A stretch of 64,000 nt of DNA, taken from contig NZ_JADIKE010000034.1 in assembly GCF_016904955.1 (NCBI RefSeq), positions 62,001 through 126,000 on the forward strand. Direction: 5' to 3'. Positions 8,872 to 17,155 of the stretch are shown here, one piece after another; position 1 is the first letter of the stretch; each line of letters starts with the position of its first letter. The position numbers and the translations under genes were made by a program. The DNA is from Dyella flava (GTDB lineage: Bacteria > Pseudomonadota > Gammaproteobacteria > Xanthomonadales > Rhodanobacteraceae). The notes below the pieces were generated by a model. That model saw nothing but the letters and a program-made list of their open reading frames with translations. It did no database searches and was not told where the DNA came from.

Positions 8872-9756
8872 TCACCGCAACCGCGCCTTCAACACCTGCT
8901 CCGAATCCCGTAGTCCCAGCTCATAGGCATCCCGCACCGTCGTTTTCGGTGTGCAGTCCCAGGTCGAGACAGGGATGCGCTGACTCGGCTGCCAATACGT
9001 CCGCCCCAGCCAGGTAAACAGCGGCGGAAGCTTCGGATAGTGACGCGTAAGCATCACCAGCGTACTCGATCGCTCCTGCTCGGACTGCGGAGGAATCGGC
9101 GCGTTATCGGTATAGCCGCCATCGATGGCGTGCTCATCCCCCACCAGGCGGGCGGCCATCAAGGGCGGCGCCGAAGCCGCCGCAATCAGAATCGCCCGCG
9201 CGACTTCGAAGCTGTCACAGTCATTCAACACCATGAAGTCCTGCCGAAGCCCCAGCAACCCGGGGAGTCGAGGGTGAATGCTGTTCCACAGGTACTTGTC
9301 GACCAGATAGGCCAATGTTCCCGCCGCCACCGACCCTCTCACACCAAGCAATCGCGCGGGCCGCGTAAGGGCCACGGTAAGACGCGACGAAGACTGGCGT
9401 AGCGTGGAAAACGTAGCCGACGTGAGGAACGACTCGATCCACGCGGGATACATGTACTGGTGCGCGAACTTCAGCTTCAGTTTTGACAGCGCCGACCAAT
9501 CGAAAATCTTTGGATTGCCTGCATAAAGCCTCAAGCAGGCATGGAATGCCGTATCAGCGCTTTCCGCGAGAAAGGACGCCGCAACAGCCGCCCCCGCACT
9601 GGTGCCGACCAGTTGTGCTGGCAGACGCACATGATGCTTCACCAGCTGCCGCAACGCCCCCGCCTGCCACCAGCATCGGTTCCCTCCGCCGGCGAGGACC
9701 AGGGTTTCGACCCTGTTGAAGTCGAGTGTGCGAACTTCATCGACCTTCCCAAGCAT
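8872..9756 (-). CDS. Patatin-like phospholipase
   Basis: A 294-residue serine hydrolase with a Ser-Asp dyad that would release fatty acids from membrane lipids. The Ser motif GTSAG places S53 as nucleophile, and DGGYTDN places D212 as partner. The glycine-rich oxyanion loop reads GGGNRCWWQAG rather than the usual GGGxRG. There is no signal peptide. The ATG at 9756 has AGGAAAGGA at good spacing. It diverges from the acyl-modification cluster at 10125 across a 368-bp gap containing two palindromes, so it may supply or remodel acyl chains for that cluster (inference). Confidence 0.85.
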   Translation of the reverse strand: MLGKVDEVRTLDFNRVETLVLAGGGNRCWWQAGALRQLVKHHVRLPAQLVGTSAGAAVAASFLAESADTAFHACLRLYAGNPKIFDWSALSKLKLKFAHQYMYPAWIESFLTSATFSTLRQSSSRLTVALTRPARLLGVRGSVAAGTLAYLVDKYLWNSIHPRLPGLLGLRQDFMVLNDCDSFEVARAILIAAASAPPLMAARLVGDEHAIDGGYTDNAPIPPQSEQERSSTLVMLTRHYPKLPPLFTWLGRTYWQPSQRIPVSTWDCTPKTTVRDAYELGLRDSEQVLKARLR

Positions 9757-9821
9757 AGGTTCCTTTCCTGTGTAAGGTCACCGGCTTTGCAAGCTTGGCA
9801 TTCGCTTCAAAGCATACGCCA

Positions 9822-9839
9822 TCGAATCACCCGATTCGA
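9822..9839. promoter_or_regulatory. Operator-like palindrome upstream of patatin gene
   Basis: TCGAATC-ACCC-GATTCGA is a perfect 7+7 inverted repeat with a 4-bp spacer. It lies 66-83 bp upstream of the patatin-like ATG in the divergent region 9757-10124. It could bind a dimeric repressor; no regulator is encoded nearby. Confidence 0.35.
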
Positions 9840-10036
9840 AATTCACCCATGCGAACGCGCAATGCCGCATGGAGCAACCGACCGGCGACGCCGCGAAAAG
9901 ACTTTTAGTGCATGTTCGCTGCCGCTCATTGCCGTATTTATCGTCATTCGCACAGAACACCCAATGGGGAGCCGCAAAGCTGTCACCTCTTATAAACGTG
10001 ACCCATTAGCCAGCTCAAGCCCAAACCGCGAGCCTT

Positions 10037-10078
10037 TCAGACTTGTCTGATCCAATCCCCAGGAACACCGAGTATAGA
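10037..10078 (+). promoter_or_regulatory. TetR-like operator and -10 box of the acyl-modification cluster
   Basis: TCAGAC-TT-GTCTGA (10037-10050) is a short perfect inverted repeat of the CAGACnnGTCTG type seen for many TetR-family operators. About 20 bp downstream is a good -10 hexamer, TATAGA (10073-10078). No matching -35 is obvious at 17 bp, and the operator would cover that area. The first gene starts at 10125 with the ribosome-binding site AAGGAG. Confidence 0.4.
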
Positions 10079-10124
10079 TTGCGGCGGAACAGATCGGAGC
10101 GGCCGCAGAGCAAGGAGTTCACGG

Positions 10125-10322
10125 ATGTACTGTTTATGTTCTGACGCATCACACGACGACATCATGAGCAAGCAGCAACTAGATCCGCTGCCATTTCACC
10201 TGATGATCGACGCCTATACGAAATGTGCAGAGGGATGCGGTTCCTGCATCGAAGCATTGCGCGAAAGATTTGAGATGGAATACTCCGACGCTCATGGGGC
10301 CACATCCGTCGAGGCCGCATGA
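10125..10322 (+). CDS. Bfd-like [2Fe-2S] ferredoxin, probable electron donor
   Basis: A 65-residue protein with a strong AAGGAG site eight bases before the ATG. It matches the bacterioferritin-associated ferredoxin (Bfd) layout: MYCLC at the N-terminus and CGSC at 38-41, giving C3/C5 ... C38-x2-C41. C5 to C38 has the same 32-residue gap as in E. coli Bfd (64 residues, C6 to C39). The rest, including the helix IEALRERFE, is diverged, and no bacterioferritin gene is nearby. Its stop overlaps the next ATG (ATGA), coupling it to the ferritin-like diiron enzyme, so it probably delivers electrons to that enzyme rather than to a bacterioferritin. The fold assignment rests on length and cysteine spacing. 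Confidence 0.7.
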   Translation: MYCLCSDASHDDIMSKQQLDPLPFHLMIDAYTKCAEGCGSCIEALRERFEMEYSDAHGATSVEAA

Positions 10323-11161
10323 CGATGCTCTTTCCCTCCATATTCGCCCGTCTCGAAGAGAACCGATGGAATCTCGGGACCGACATCCGCTGGCAGGATT
10401 TCGACGCATCGAAACTCACCGAGCGGCAGCTTCACGGCATAAAGATGAATGCCATTCTCGAATGGTCCGCCATGCCGACCGCAGAAATGTTTCTGCGCGA
10501 CAACAGTCATGACGCGGATTTTTCGGCCTTTATCAGCATCTGGTTCTTCGAAGAGCAGAAACACAGCCTGGTTTTACTGAAGTACCTGAAGCAATTCGCT
10601 CCGGAATTCTGCCCCACCGAAGAGGAACTATCGGCTGTACGTTTTTCATTTGACAGCGCACCGCCACTGGAAAGCCTCGCCCTGCACTTCTGCGGTGAAG
10701 TAAGACTCAACCAGTGGTATCGCTGCGCCAGCGCCTACCATGACGAACCCGTCATTCGACAGATTTACAGCACACTGGCCAATGATGAGGCGCGGCATGC
10801 ACGCGCGTATCTGGACTATATGCGCAAGTCGCTGAAATCGAAGACACGCGAGGCATCACTGGCATTCGCGAAGATTGGCGTCCTGATGACCAATGCTCGC
10901 CTGAATAAGGCCATGCATCCGACTAATCTGCATGTCAACAAGCGCCTCTATCCCGACGACACCGTCAACGGACGCTTACCCGATCCGGAGTGGCTGGAAC
11001 ATTGGTTGAGCAACGAGATCCGTTTCGACAGTCAGTGGGAAAAGAAAGTCGAGCTGGGCATTCTGAGCAACTTATCCGGACTGCTCGGCCACGAGTTTCC
11101 AAACTCGCACGCACTTCGCAGCTACCACAAGCACCTCACCAAAACAGCGGCCGCAGCATAA
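10319..11161 (+). CDS. Ferritin-like diiron enzyme, putative acyl desaturase/oxygenase
   Basis: 280 residues with a clear four-helix diiron ligand pattern: E48, E79-x-x-H82 (FFEEQKHS), E127 (CGEVRLNQ) and E157-x-x-H160 (NDEARHAR). Spacings of 31, 48 and 30 resemble soluble acyl-ACP desaturases and related diiron oxygenases. There is no membrane segment. It overlaps the Bfd-like gene by ATGA and is followed 10 bp later by a CFA-type methyltransferase, so a fatty-acyl substrate is likely. Whether it desaturates, hydroxylates or does other oxidative chemistry cannot be read from the sequence. Confidence 0.75.
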   Translation: MTMLFPSIFARLEENRWNLGTDIRWQDFDASKLTERQLHGIKMNAILEWSAMPTAEMFLRDNSHDADFSAFISIWFFEEQKHSLVLLKYLKQFAPEFCPTEEELSAVRFSFDSAPPLESLALHFCGEVRLNQWYRCASAYHDEPVIRQIYSTLANDEARHARAYLDYMRKSLKSKTREASLAFAKIGVLMTNARLNKAMHPTNLHVNKRLYPDDTVNGRLPDPEWLEHWLSNEIRFDSQWEKKVELGILSNLSGLLGHEFPNSHALRSYHKHLTKTAAAA

Positions 11162-11171
11162 GGACGACGCC

Positions 11172-12050
11172 ATGGCCACCCAGGCAGATATCGCTTACCA
11201 CTACGACGTTGCGAACGATTTCTATGAAGCGTTCCTCGACAAGGAACATCGCGCTTACAGTTGCGGAGTCTGGAAGGCCGCAAAAACGCTGGAAGAGGCA
11301 CAAACGGCGAAGCTCGATCGACTTTGTCGCTACGCCCACGTAGTTCCGGGAGACCGCATCCTGGATGTCGGTTGCGGCTGGGGCGGGCTGATGCACCACG
11401 CCGTCGCTCGATTTGGCGCGACTTCTGCGCACGGACTTACGCTAAGCAGAAATCAATACGACCACGTGCACGCAAACGCGACGCCGTCCATCTCGGTTGA
11501 ACTTTGCTCATGGGCGGACTTCAAGCCTGCGTCACCTCCTTACGACGCCATCATTTCCGTCGGAGCTTTCGAACATTTCGCATCCATGGAAGATCGGCGA
11601 ATTCAGCGCCAACGCGACGTCTATCGCCGCTTTTTCGAATGGTGCCAAGACGTATCGTCCACCGATGCCTACATAGGCCTGCAAACGATCGTCTCCGCAC
11701 GAACCCCACAAAACACCACCGAGGTTCGCGACACCCGATACCTTCTTGAAAGAGTATTCCCCGGCTCAGCGCTACCCAGCATCAGCGACATTCAGGCAGC
11801 GACACTGGATCTCTACGAAATCTCGTCATCCAGACGGATCGGACTGGACTACGCGCACACACTCAAGCACTGGAACGAACGGCTACTGGGCAGCCGCCCA
11901 TTCATCGTGGCGAATTATGGTGAAGCGGTGTTCGAGCACTACCGAACCTACTTCCAGTCGGCGATACGCAGTTTTCAATCAGGCGTGGTGGACCTTTTTC
12001 AAGTGTCCTTGAAACGCGCTACGACCACGCGCCAAAGCGGCAAACGATGA
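11172..12050 (+). CDS. Cyclopropane-fatty-acid-synthase-like SAM methyltransferase
   Basis: A 292-residue class I methyltransferase of the CFA/mycolic-acid family. The N-terminal signature YHYDVANDFYEAFLD...YSCGVW is followed by the SAM loop ILDVGCGWGG (63-72). This length matches mycobacterial-type enzymes and the CFA catalytic half, without the extra N-terminal domain of E. coli Cfa. These enzymes add a methylene or methyl to a double bond of an acyl chain, which suits a position just after a putative desaturase. The start ATG at 11172 lies 10 bp after the preceding stop, with AAGGACG upstream. Confidence 0.82.
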   Translation: MATQADIAYHYDVANDFYEAFLDKEHRAYSCGVWKAAKTLEEAQTAKLDRLCRYAHVVPGDRILDVGCGWGGLMHHAVARFGATSAHGLTLSRNQYDHVHANATPSISVELCSWADFKPASPPYDAIISVGAFEHFASMEDRRIQRQRDVYRRFFEWCQDVSSTDAYIGLQTIVSARTPQNTTEVRDTRYLLERVFPGSALPSISDIQAATLDLYEISSSRRIGLDYAHTLKHWNERLLGSRPFIVANYGEAVFEHYRTYFQSAIRSFQSGVVDLFQVSLKRATTTRQSGKR

Positions 12051-12054
12051 CGCG

Positions 12055-12498
12055 ATGCAAAATCCATCAGAAACCGACCGCGCTTTTTCCCATGCCCGTG
12101 ATTTCGATCCCATGCCATTCGAGATCGATTTCACGGGCTATATGAGCAATACCGTCGTGGTCCGATGGATGGAGATGCTTCGCGTCCAGATGATGCGCAG
12201 GTACTTTTCGGAAATTGACACCGGCTCTTGGGAACACCTGTCGGTCGTCACCAGGACCGAAATCCATTACGCGAACCCCGTCCGATATGGCGAACTCATT
12301 CGAGGTACGACCTGGGTGGAAGATATCGGCAGAGCACGATGGCGCGTTGGCTTCGCGTTTCAGAACACGTTTCAACGAAACCTCGCCATCAGCGCACGAC
12401 AGGACGGCACCTTCCTGAACCCGGAGTCGCTCCGCCCCGTACGCGTACCGGAAATCATTCGAAAGAGGTTTTTTGCCCTTACCCATGCGGTGGCTTAG
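12055..12498 (+). CDS. Hotdog-fold acyl-CoA/ACP thioesterase-like protein
   Basis: 147 residues with the 4-hydroxybenzoyl-CoA thioesterase-type helix signature, FEIDFTGYMSNTVVVRWMEMLR, in which D40 matches the usual catalytic Asp before the G-x-x-[NS]N segment. It would release or transfer an acyl product of the cluster. It starts 4 bp after the methyltransferase stop with no clear ribosome-binding site, suggesting coupled translation. Base composition looks somewhat more AT-rich by eye than surrounding housekeeping genes. Confidence 0.75.
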   Translation: MQNPSETDRAFSHARDFDPMPFEIDFTGYMSNTVVVRWMEMLRVQMMRRYFSEIDTGSWEHLSVVTRTEIHYANPVRYGELIRGTTWVEDIGRARWRVGFAFQNTFQRNLAISARQDGTFLNPESLRPVRVPEIIRKRFFALTHAVA

Positions 12499-12547
12499 CA
12501 CCGGTCCACCTACCCGATAAATCCTTTCCATCCAAAAGGAGCCCGCG

Positions 12548-13438
12548 ATGCACACGGCACAGAAGCCAGCCAAGAAGAACGACGTAGGTTTTGCAGATAA
12601 ACCCGCCATCGGGGTGCTGCGCGCCCTGTTCCCGATCCTGTCCAGGATTGCCCCTGCCGTGGCTACGAAGCTTGCACTCCGCATTTTCCTTACCCCGCAG
12701 CGCTTCAAGACGCCTGAGTGGGAAATGCCATACCAGAATTCCGCCAAGCGCTCTGCGGTCATCGTCAATGGCAACCGTGTCGAAACGTATACCTGGGGCA
12801 GAGGCGTCAGGAAAATTCTCCTGTGCCACTCATGGGGCGGCCGGGGCACCCAGCTCGCTCACTTCATTCGACCACTGGTCGAACGCGACTATACCGTGGT
12901 GACCTTCGATGCACCTGCGCACGGCCGCTCCACCGGCAAGCGCACCGACATGATGGAGTACTCCTCGACCATCCACGAAATGGTGAAAAGACACGGAGGC
13001 TTTGATGCCATCATCGGTCATTCGTTCGGTGCCGGAAACACGATGTTCTCAAAGCATCTATATGGATTTGATGTCAGGAAGATCGTCCTTATTGGCTGCT
13101 TTGCCCACGGCGCCTGGGTGATGGATCGCTTCAGTGAAATCCTCAATATTCCCGGCAAGATAGTGCTGCGCATGCGCAAATTGCTGGAAGAAAAGTACGA
13201 CAACCGCCTCAAGTGGGACGAGCTGGACATCGTCAGCATGGTAGATAGGGATACCTCCCGTGTCATGTTGGTTCACGACAAGGACGATAAAGAAATACCC
13301 TATTTCAATGCGATGAAATTCCTGGAGTCTTGCCGGGACAAGGTGGTTTTCCTTGGCTCCAACAAGCTGGGCCATCGGCGGGTTCTGCGCGATTCGCGGG
13401 TTATCAACGTGGTGTGCGACTTCATCGCTGCGACCTGA
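12548..13438 (+). CDS. Alpha/beta hydrolase
   Basis: 296 residues. The nucleophile elbow GHSFGAG gives S159, the oxyanion segment is LCHSWGGRG (92-100), and the acid and His are probably in HDKDDKEIP and GHRRVL near the C-terminus. A basic, hydrophobic N-terminus (about 20-50) may be amphipathic or membrane-associated. A clear AAAAGGAG lies upstream of the ATG. It is the last gene of the acyl-modification run, 49 bp after the thioesterase. The substrate is unknown; an ester or acyl transfer role is inferred from context. Confidence 0.8.
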   Translation: MHTAQKPAKKNDVGFADKPAIGVLRALFPILSRIAPAVATKLALRIFLTPQRFKTPEWEMPYQNSAKRSAVIVNGNRVETYTWGRGVRKILLCHSWGGRGTQLAHFIRPLVERDYTVVTFDAPAHGRSTGKRTDMMEYSSTIHEMVKRHGGFDAIIGHSFGAGNTMFSKHLYGFDVRKIVLIGCFAHGAWVMDRFSEILNIPGKIVLRMRKLLEEKYDNRLKWDELDIVSMVDRDTSRVMLVHDKDDKEIPYFNAMKFLESCRDKVVFLGSNKLGHRRVLRDSRVINVVCDFIAAT

Positions 13439-13526
13439 CACTGGCTTATCCCGGGCCACGTACCACCCGCACCCACCTTTGGCTAGACTCACCCCCGTCA
13501 TCACACAAAGATGGGCCGGACGTGCC

Positions 13527-14321
13527 ATGTTCAAGCTGAAGGGCATGCTTTCGCTTCAATCCGACGACCAGACGCTGGGCGGTGCTGACCGCATCGCCCT
13601 GCTGGCGAAAATCGGTGAAACCGGATCGATCACCGCCGCCGCCCGCGCCGTAGGCATGAGTTACAAGGGCGCCTGGGATGTGATCGACGCCATGAACAAC
13701 CTCTCCGACGAGCCGCTGGTCATGCGCGTGGTGGGCGGCAAAGGTGGCGGCGGGACGCGTCTGACCGAACGCGGACAGCGGTTGATCGAAGCCTTCGCGG
13801 CGCTCGAAGACGTGCATCGCCGTTTCCTTGAACAGTTCGAAACGCTCGCCGATGCTTCCGCCTCCGACATCAAGCTGATCAGGAGCCTTATGTTCCGAAC
13901 CAGTGCACGCAATCAGCTGTCGGGCCGAGTGGTGGCCATCCACAAAGGCGTGGTCAACGACACCGTCGAACTGGCGCTTCCCGGCGGCGAACATGTGGTG
14001 GCCTCGCTGACCAGCGAAAGCACGCATGATCTAGGACTCGAGATCGGCACCGAGGCGATCGCGCTGATCAAGGCCTCATCCGTGCTGGTGGGATTGCCGG
14101 ATGAGAGCATGCGCTTGTCCGCACGCAATCAATTCGCCGGCACGGTGACCCAGGTCACCTTCGGCCCCGTCAACACCGATATACGCATCCGGCTTGCGGG
14201 AGGAGCGGCGATGTGCGCCATCGTGACCACTGAAAGCGCCCAAGCCCTGGGTCTGGAAGAAGGCGTGGCAGTGGTGGCGATCGTGAAGGCGTCCAGTGTG
14301 ATCCTGGGGACCAGCCGCTAA
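13527..14321 (+). CDS. modE: Molybdate-responsive transcriptional regulator ModE
   Basis: 264 residues, close to E. coli ModE (262). An N-terminal LysR-type winged helix-turn-helix (GSITAAARAVGMSYKGAWD, about 32-52) is followed by two molybdate-binding Mop/TOBE domains, each opening with the same motif (TSARNQLSGRV and LSARNQFAGTV). I used the ATG at 13527; the upstream in-frame extension to 13353 overlaps the preceding gene and is not conserved-looking. No mod transporter genes are in the window; the next genes are a molybdopterin-fold protein and a porin. Confidence 0.93.
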   Translation: MFKLKGMLSLQSDDQTLGGADRIALLAKIGETGSITAAARAVGMSYKGAWDVIDAMNNLSDEPLVMRVVGGKGGGGTRLTERGQRLIEAFAALEDVHRRFLEQFETLADASASDIKLIRSLMFRTSARNQLSGRVVAIHKGVVNDTVELALPGGEHVVASLTSESTHDLGLEIGTEAIALIKASSVLVGLPDESMRLSARNQFAGTVTQVTFGPVNTDIRIRLAGGAAMCAIVTTESAQALGLEEGVAVVAIVKASSVILGTSR

Positions 14322-14390
14322 CTCGTCCGCCGCTGCTCCGGCACCTGTCAGCAATGACCAGCATGGTTGAACCGTCGCTTTTTCTCACCC

Positions 14391-14427
14391 AAACCGGCAT
14401 ATACTCGGCCTCATAACGCTCCGGTTT
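14391..14427. promoter_or_regulatory. Possible ModE-type operator upstream of the molybdopterin-fold gene
   Basis: AAACCGG and CCGGTTT flank a 23-bp centre containing CATATA and TCATAACG, which faintly resembles the TATAACG-type halves of enterobacterial ModE sites. It lies 23-59 bp upstream of the ATG at 14450 and just after modE. The assignment is speculative. Confidence 0.3.
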
Positions 14428-14449
14428 GAGCGCAGGGTGAGCCAAACAG

Positions 14450-15025
14450 ATGCTTTTCGACAGCAGATGTATCGCCATCTGGCGAGGGCGTGGCCTGTAT
14501 CTGCAAAAAGTCGCCGCGGCGTTCCTGCTCGGATGCCTCACCCTGCCCGCTTCCCCGCTGCACGCACAGGCCAATCAAACACCACCGGCGACGATCCGCG
14601 TCGTAGTGGATGACCAGCCACCCATCACGCTCGATCGCCCGGCCCTGGCCAGCATGCAGCGCACCAGCGTCGATACGGCGGCCACTCACCACGAGCCATC
14701 TGCGCATTGGCAAGGCGTTGCGCTGGAAGATGTTCTGCAACACGCCGGCGCACCTGGCGGCGAACAACTGCGCGGACATGGCATGACCACCATCGTGCGT
14801 GTCACCGCCTCCGATCACTACCAGGTGATCTTCAGCCTTGGCGAACTCGATCCGATGCTCGGCAACGAGCAAGTGATTCTTGCCGACACGCAGGACGGTC
14901 ATCCGCTGGGCAAGGACGGTCCCTTCCGCCTGATCGTGCCCGGTGACAAACGGCCGGCGCGATGGATACGCAATGTCACGACGATTGAGGTAACCAGCAC
15001 CACCACGCACTCACCTTCGCGCTGA
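14450..15025 (+). CDS. Exported small molybdopterin-binding-fold (sulfite-oxidase-like) protein
   Basis: 191 residues with an N-terminal signal sequence (hydrophobic stretch AAAFLLGCLTLPASPLHAQA). The mature part resembles the oxidoreductase molybdopterin-binding domain: WQGVALEDVLQHAG, ASDHYQVIFSLGELDP, LGKDGPFRLIVPGDKRPARWIRNVTTIEV. It lacks the rest of a full sulfite-oxidase enzyme, so it may be a stand-alone domain without a bound cofactor. Its position directly after modE supports a molybdenum connection. The ATG has AGGGTGA upstream. Confidence 0.72.
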   Translation: MLFDSRCIAIWRGRGLYLQKVAAAFLLGCLTLPASPLHAQANQTPPATIRVVVDDQPPITLDRPALASMQRTSVDTAATHHEPSAHWQGVALEDVLQHAGAPGGEQLRGHGMTTIVRVTASDHYQVIFSLGELDPMLGNEQVILADTQDGHPLGKDGPFRLIVPGDKRPARWIRNVTTIEVTSTTTHSPSR

Positions 15026-15088
15026 TCCATTCCAGCACCACGCGGACGGTGATTGCGTTTCACCACACACTCATGGGGAAACTTCCAC

Positions 15089-16660
15089 ATGCTGAAGCGA
15101 TGGATAGTTGCCAGTACGGCTGTTGCGTTGATAGTCACCAGCATCACTGCGCAGGCCGATGCGTCAGGCGCCGCAGCCCCTCAAGGCGCCGAACCAGCTC
15201 CGGCTGCTCCACCTGCCCCTGCGGCCTGCTCAAGCACCCAGGAGTTCTTCGACACGGATTGCCCGCTGACCTGGCATGGCATCACCCTGTACGGCGCCTA
15301 CGACATCGGCGTGGGCTGGGTCAGCCACGGCATGCCGACCAATGGCCACAACTATGAAGGCGAGTCGCTGGTCAATCGCAACGGCAATCGGTCTCGATAT
15401 CTCATTGAACCCAACAACCTGCAGCAGACCGGGGTAGGCATTCGGGCCAAGGAGCCGATAACGGACGGCTGGTCCGTGGTGTTCAACGGTTCGACCGGCT
15501 TTGATCCGCAATCTTTCGAACTCGCCAATCTGGCAGCCACCAATACCATCAACAACGGCCGGGCCAGGCAGAACTATTCGTTCGCCGGCGATGGCGCGCG
15601 TGCGGGCCAGGCATTCAATGACGAAATCTATGGCGGACTGTCGTCGACGGATTTCGGCACGCTCACGTTTGGTCGTCAACGTGCGCTCGGCACCGATGCG
15701 ACGCTCTTATACGATCCGGCCGGTGGCGCCTATGCCTTTTCATTCATCGGCTATAACGGCCTGATGGCTGGCGGCGGCGACACGCAGGACACCCGTTGGG
15801 ACAACTCCATCAAATATCGCCTGACCTATGGTCCGGCTCATTTTGGTGTGATGTATAAATTCACCGACGGCGAGGGCGGCTGCTACTCCGCTTCCGCGAC
15901 CTGGACGGCCGCGACATGTACGCCGGAACAGACCCATAACCAAGCCTATGGATTCGACCTCGGTGGAACCTACGACAAGTTATCCGCCGACGTCGTCTAT
16001 CAGCATGTCGACCAGGCGATCAGCGTGCTCAATCCGCTGCTGGGGCCCGAGAGTCTGACGCAGCCTTATCAGTCGACCCTCAACAGCATCAATACCAACC
16101 CGATTACCGGCCCCAATCTGATCGGGACGGCCAACACCGAATACGGCATCGTGACCAACAACAGCGCCATCATGGGCGCTGCCAAATATACGTGGGATGC
16201 GTTCAAATTCTTTGTCGGCTACGAGCACATCCGGCAGATGAATCCCACCAACCCTCTGGGCGTGGGTGCCTCAGCCCAGGGCGGCTACCTGCTGAGCGGC
16301 GTCGAAGACGACAATCTGGACCGGCCCAAGGTCGTGCAGGTCTGGTGGTCGGGCGTGAAATACGCGCTGGACAGCAAAACCGACATCACGGCGTCCTACT
16401 ACCATGAGCTGCAGGACAACTTCCGCGTTCCGTCGACCTGCTCGTCAATCGCCGGATACCGCAGCTCCTGTGGCGGCACCCTCAACGAAGTGTCGCTCTA
16501 CATCGATCATCACTTCACCAAGCGTTTCGACGCCTATGCCGGTGTTGCCTATTCCGATGTGAGCGGCGGCCTGGCCATCGCCATTCCGCACGGCCCCGGC
16601 GTGCCCTATTACCACGACAACAACCTTGCGCCGACGATCGGTGCTCGCTTCATCTTCTGA
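15089..16660 (+). CDS. Gram-negative porin
   Basis: 523 residues. Signal peptide MLKRWIVASTAVALIVTSITAQA, an Ala/Pro-rich linker, then a porin-type barrel beginning TLYGAYDIGVGWVSHG, with repeated aromatic/Gly strands and the typical GGLSSTDFGTLTFGRQR segment. It ends in IGARFIF with the C-terminal Phe used for outer-membrane assembly. I chose the ATG at 15089 (GGGGAAA upstream) over an in-frame start at 15053, which adds 12 non-signal residues. Specificity is unknown; the position after modE hints at oxyanions but this is weak. Confidence 0.88.
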   Translation: MLKRWIVASTAVALIVTSITAQADASGAAAPQGAEPAPAAPPAPAACSSTQEFFDTDCPLTWHGITLYGAYDIGVGWVSHGMPTNGHNYEGESLVNRNGNRSRYLIEPNNLQQTGVGIRAKEPITDGWSVVFNGSTGFDPQSFELANLAATNTINNGRARQNYSFAGDGARAGQAFNDEIYGGLSSTDFGTLTFGRQRALGTDATLLYDPAGGAYAFSFIGYNGLMAGGGDTQDTRWDNSIKYRLTYGPAHFGVMYKFTDGEGGCYSASATWTAATCTPEQTHNQAYGFDLGGTYDKLSADVVYQHVDQAISVLNPLLGPESLTQPYQSTLNSINTNPITGPNLIGTANTEYGIVTNNSAIMGAAKYTWDAFKFFVGYEHIRQMNPTNPLGVGASAQGGYLLSGVEDDNLDRPKVVQVWWSGVKYALDSKTDITASYYHELQDNFRVPSTCSSIAGYRSSCGGTLNEVSLYIDHHFTKRFDAYAGVAYSDVSGGLAIAIPHGPGVPYYHDNNLAPTIGARFIF

Positions 16661-16765
16661 TCGTCGTGACTTTCTGCTGAGCAAAACCGCGCAAATCGTT
16701 CGCATGCGCTTTTCTTCCACCGGGTATGCCGCCTATGATCGGCGGCATCACACCGGGACATTCAC

Positions 16766-16984
16766 ATGCGCGCCATCCTTTTCATCATCGGTGTCGCCCT
16801 GCTGGTCGGCGGCCTTTGGGTCGTATTCGGCAACGGCGGCTATACCGAAACCGACACCGTGTTTCAGCTCGGCACCGCCAAACTCACTGCCACCCATCAC
16901 AAGGCCTTTCCCGAGTGGATGGGCATTGCAGGCATCGCAGTCGGCGCCTTGCTCGCACTCGGCGGCATTTTCTCCAAACGCTGA
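16766..16984 (+). CDS. Small two-helix inner-membrane protein
   Basis: 72 residues with two hydrophobic helices (about 3-22 and 49-68) around a polar segment TETDTVFQLGTAKLTATHHK. The layout resembles small DUF3185-like membrane proteins, but I do not recognise it firmly. The start ATG at 16766 has only a weak GGGAC upstream. It is followed 12 bp later by a family A repeat. Confidence 0.6.
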   Translation: MRAILFIIGVALLVGGLWVVFGNGGYTETDTVFQLGTAKLTATHHKAFPEWMGIAGIAVGALLALGGIFSKR

Positions 16985-16996
16985 CGCGCGTAATGC

Positions 16997-17101
16997 GTAG
17001 GCTGGGTAGGTTGGGTTAGCGCAGCGTAACCCAACGGATCTTCATCGAAGCAACAAACACCGTTGGGTTACGCTGCGCTAACCCAACCTACCCAACCTAC
17101 C
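16997..17101. repeat. Family A inverted repeat, copy 1
   Basis: Two arms (GTAGG..TTGGGTTAGCGCAGCGTAACCC and its complement) around a short centre TTCATCGAAGCAACAAACA. Each arm is also partly self-complementary (TTGGGTTA...TAACCCAA). Other copies lie at 23408, 44138 and 46423, with a half copy at 59964. The centre TTCATCGAAGC or its relatives recurs in the copies. Confidence 0.9.
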
Positions 17102-17155
17102 TGAGCCTCCGGATTGCCGGAGCCGGCCGGCCGCTCAGCGGCTACAATGCGCCGG

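Noticed and set aside
8872..9756. Altered glycine loop (GGGNRCWW) as a sign of an inactive patatin
   Set aside because: Ser53 and Asp212 are intact, and I recall a patatin subgroup with NRC[WF]WQ at this place, so it is probably a subfamily trait.
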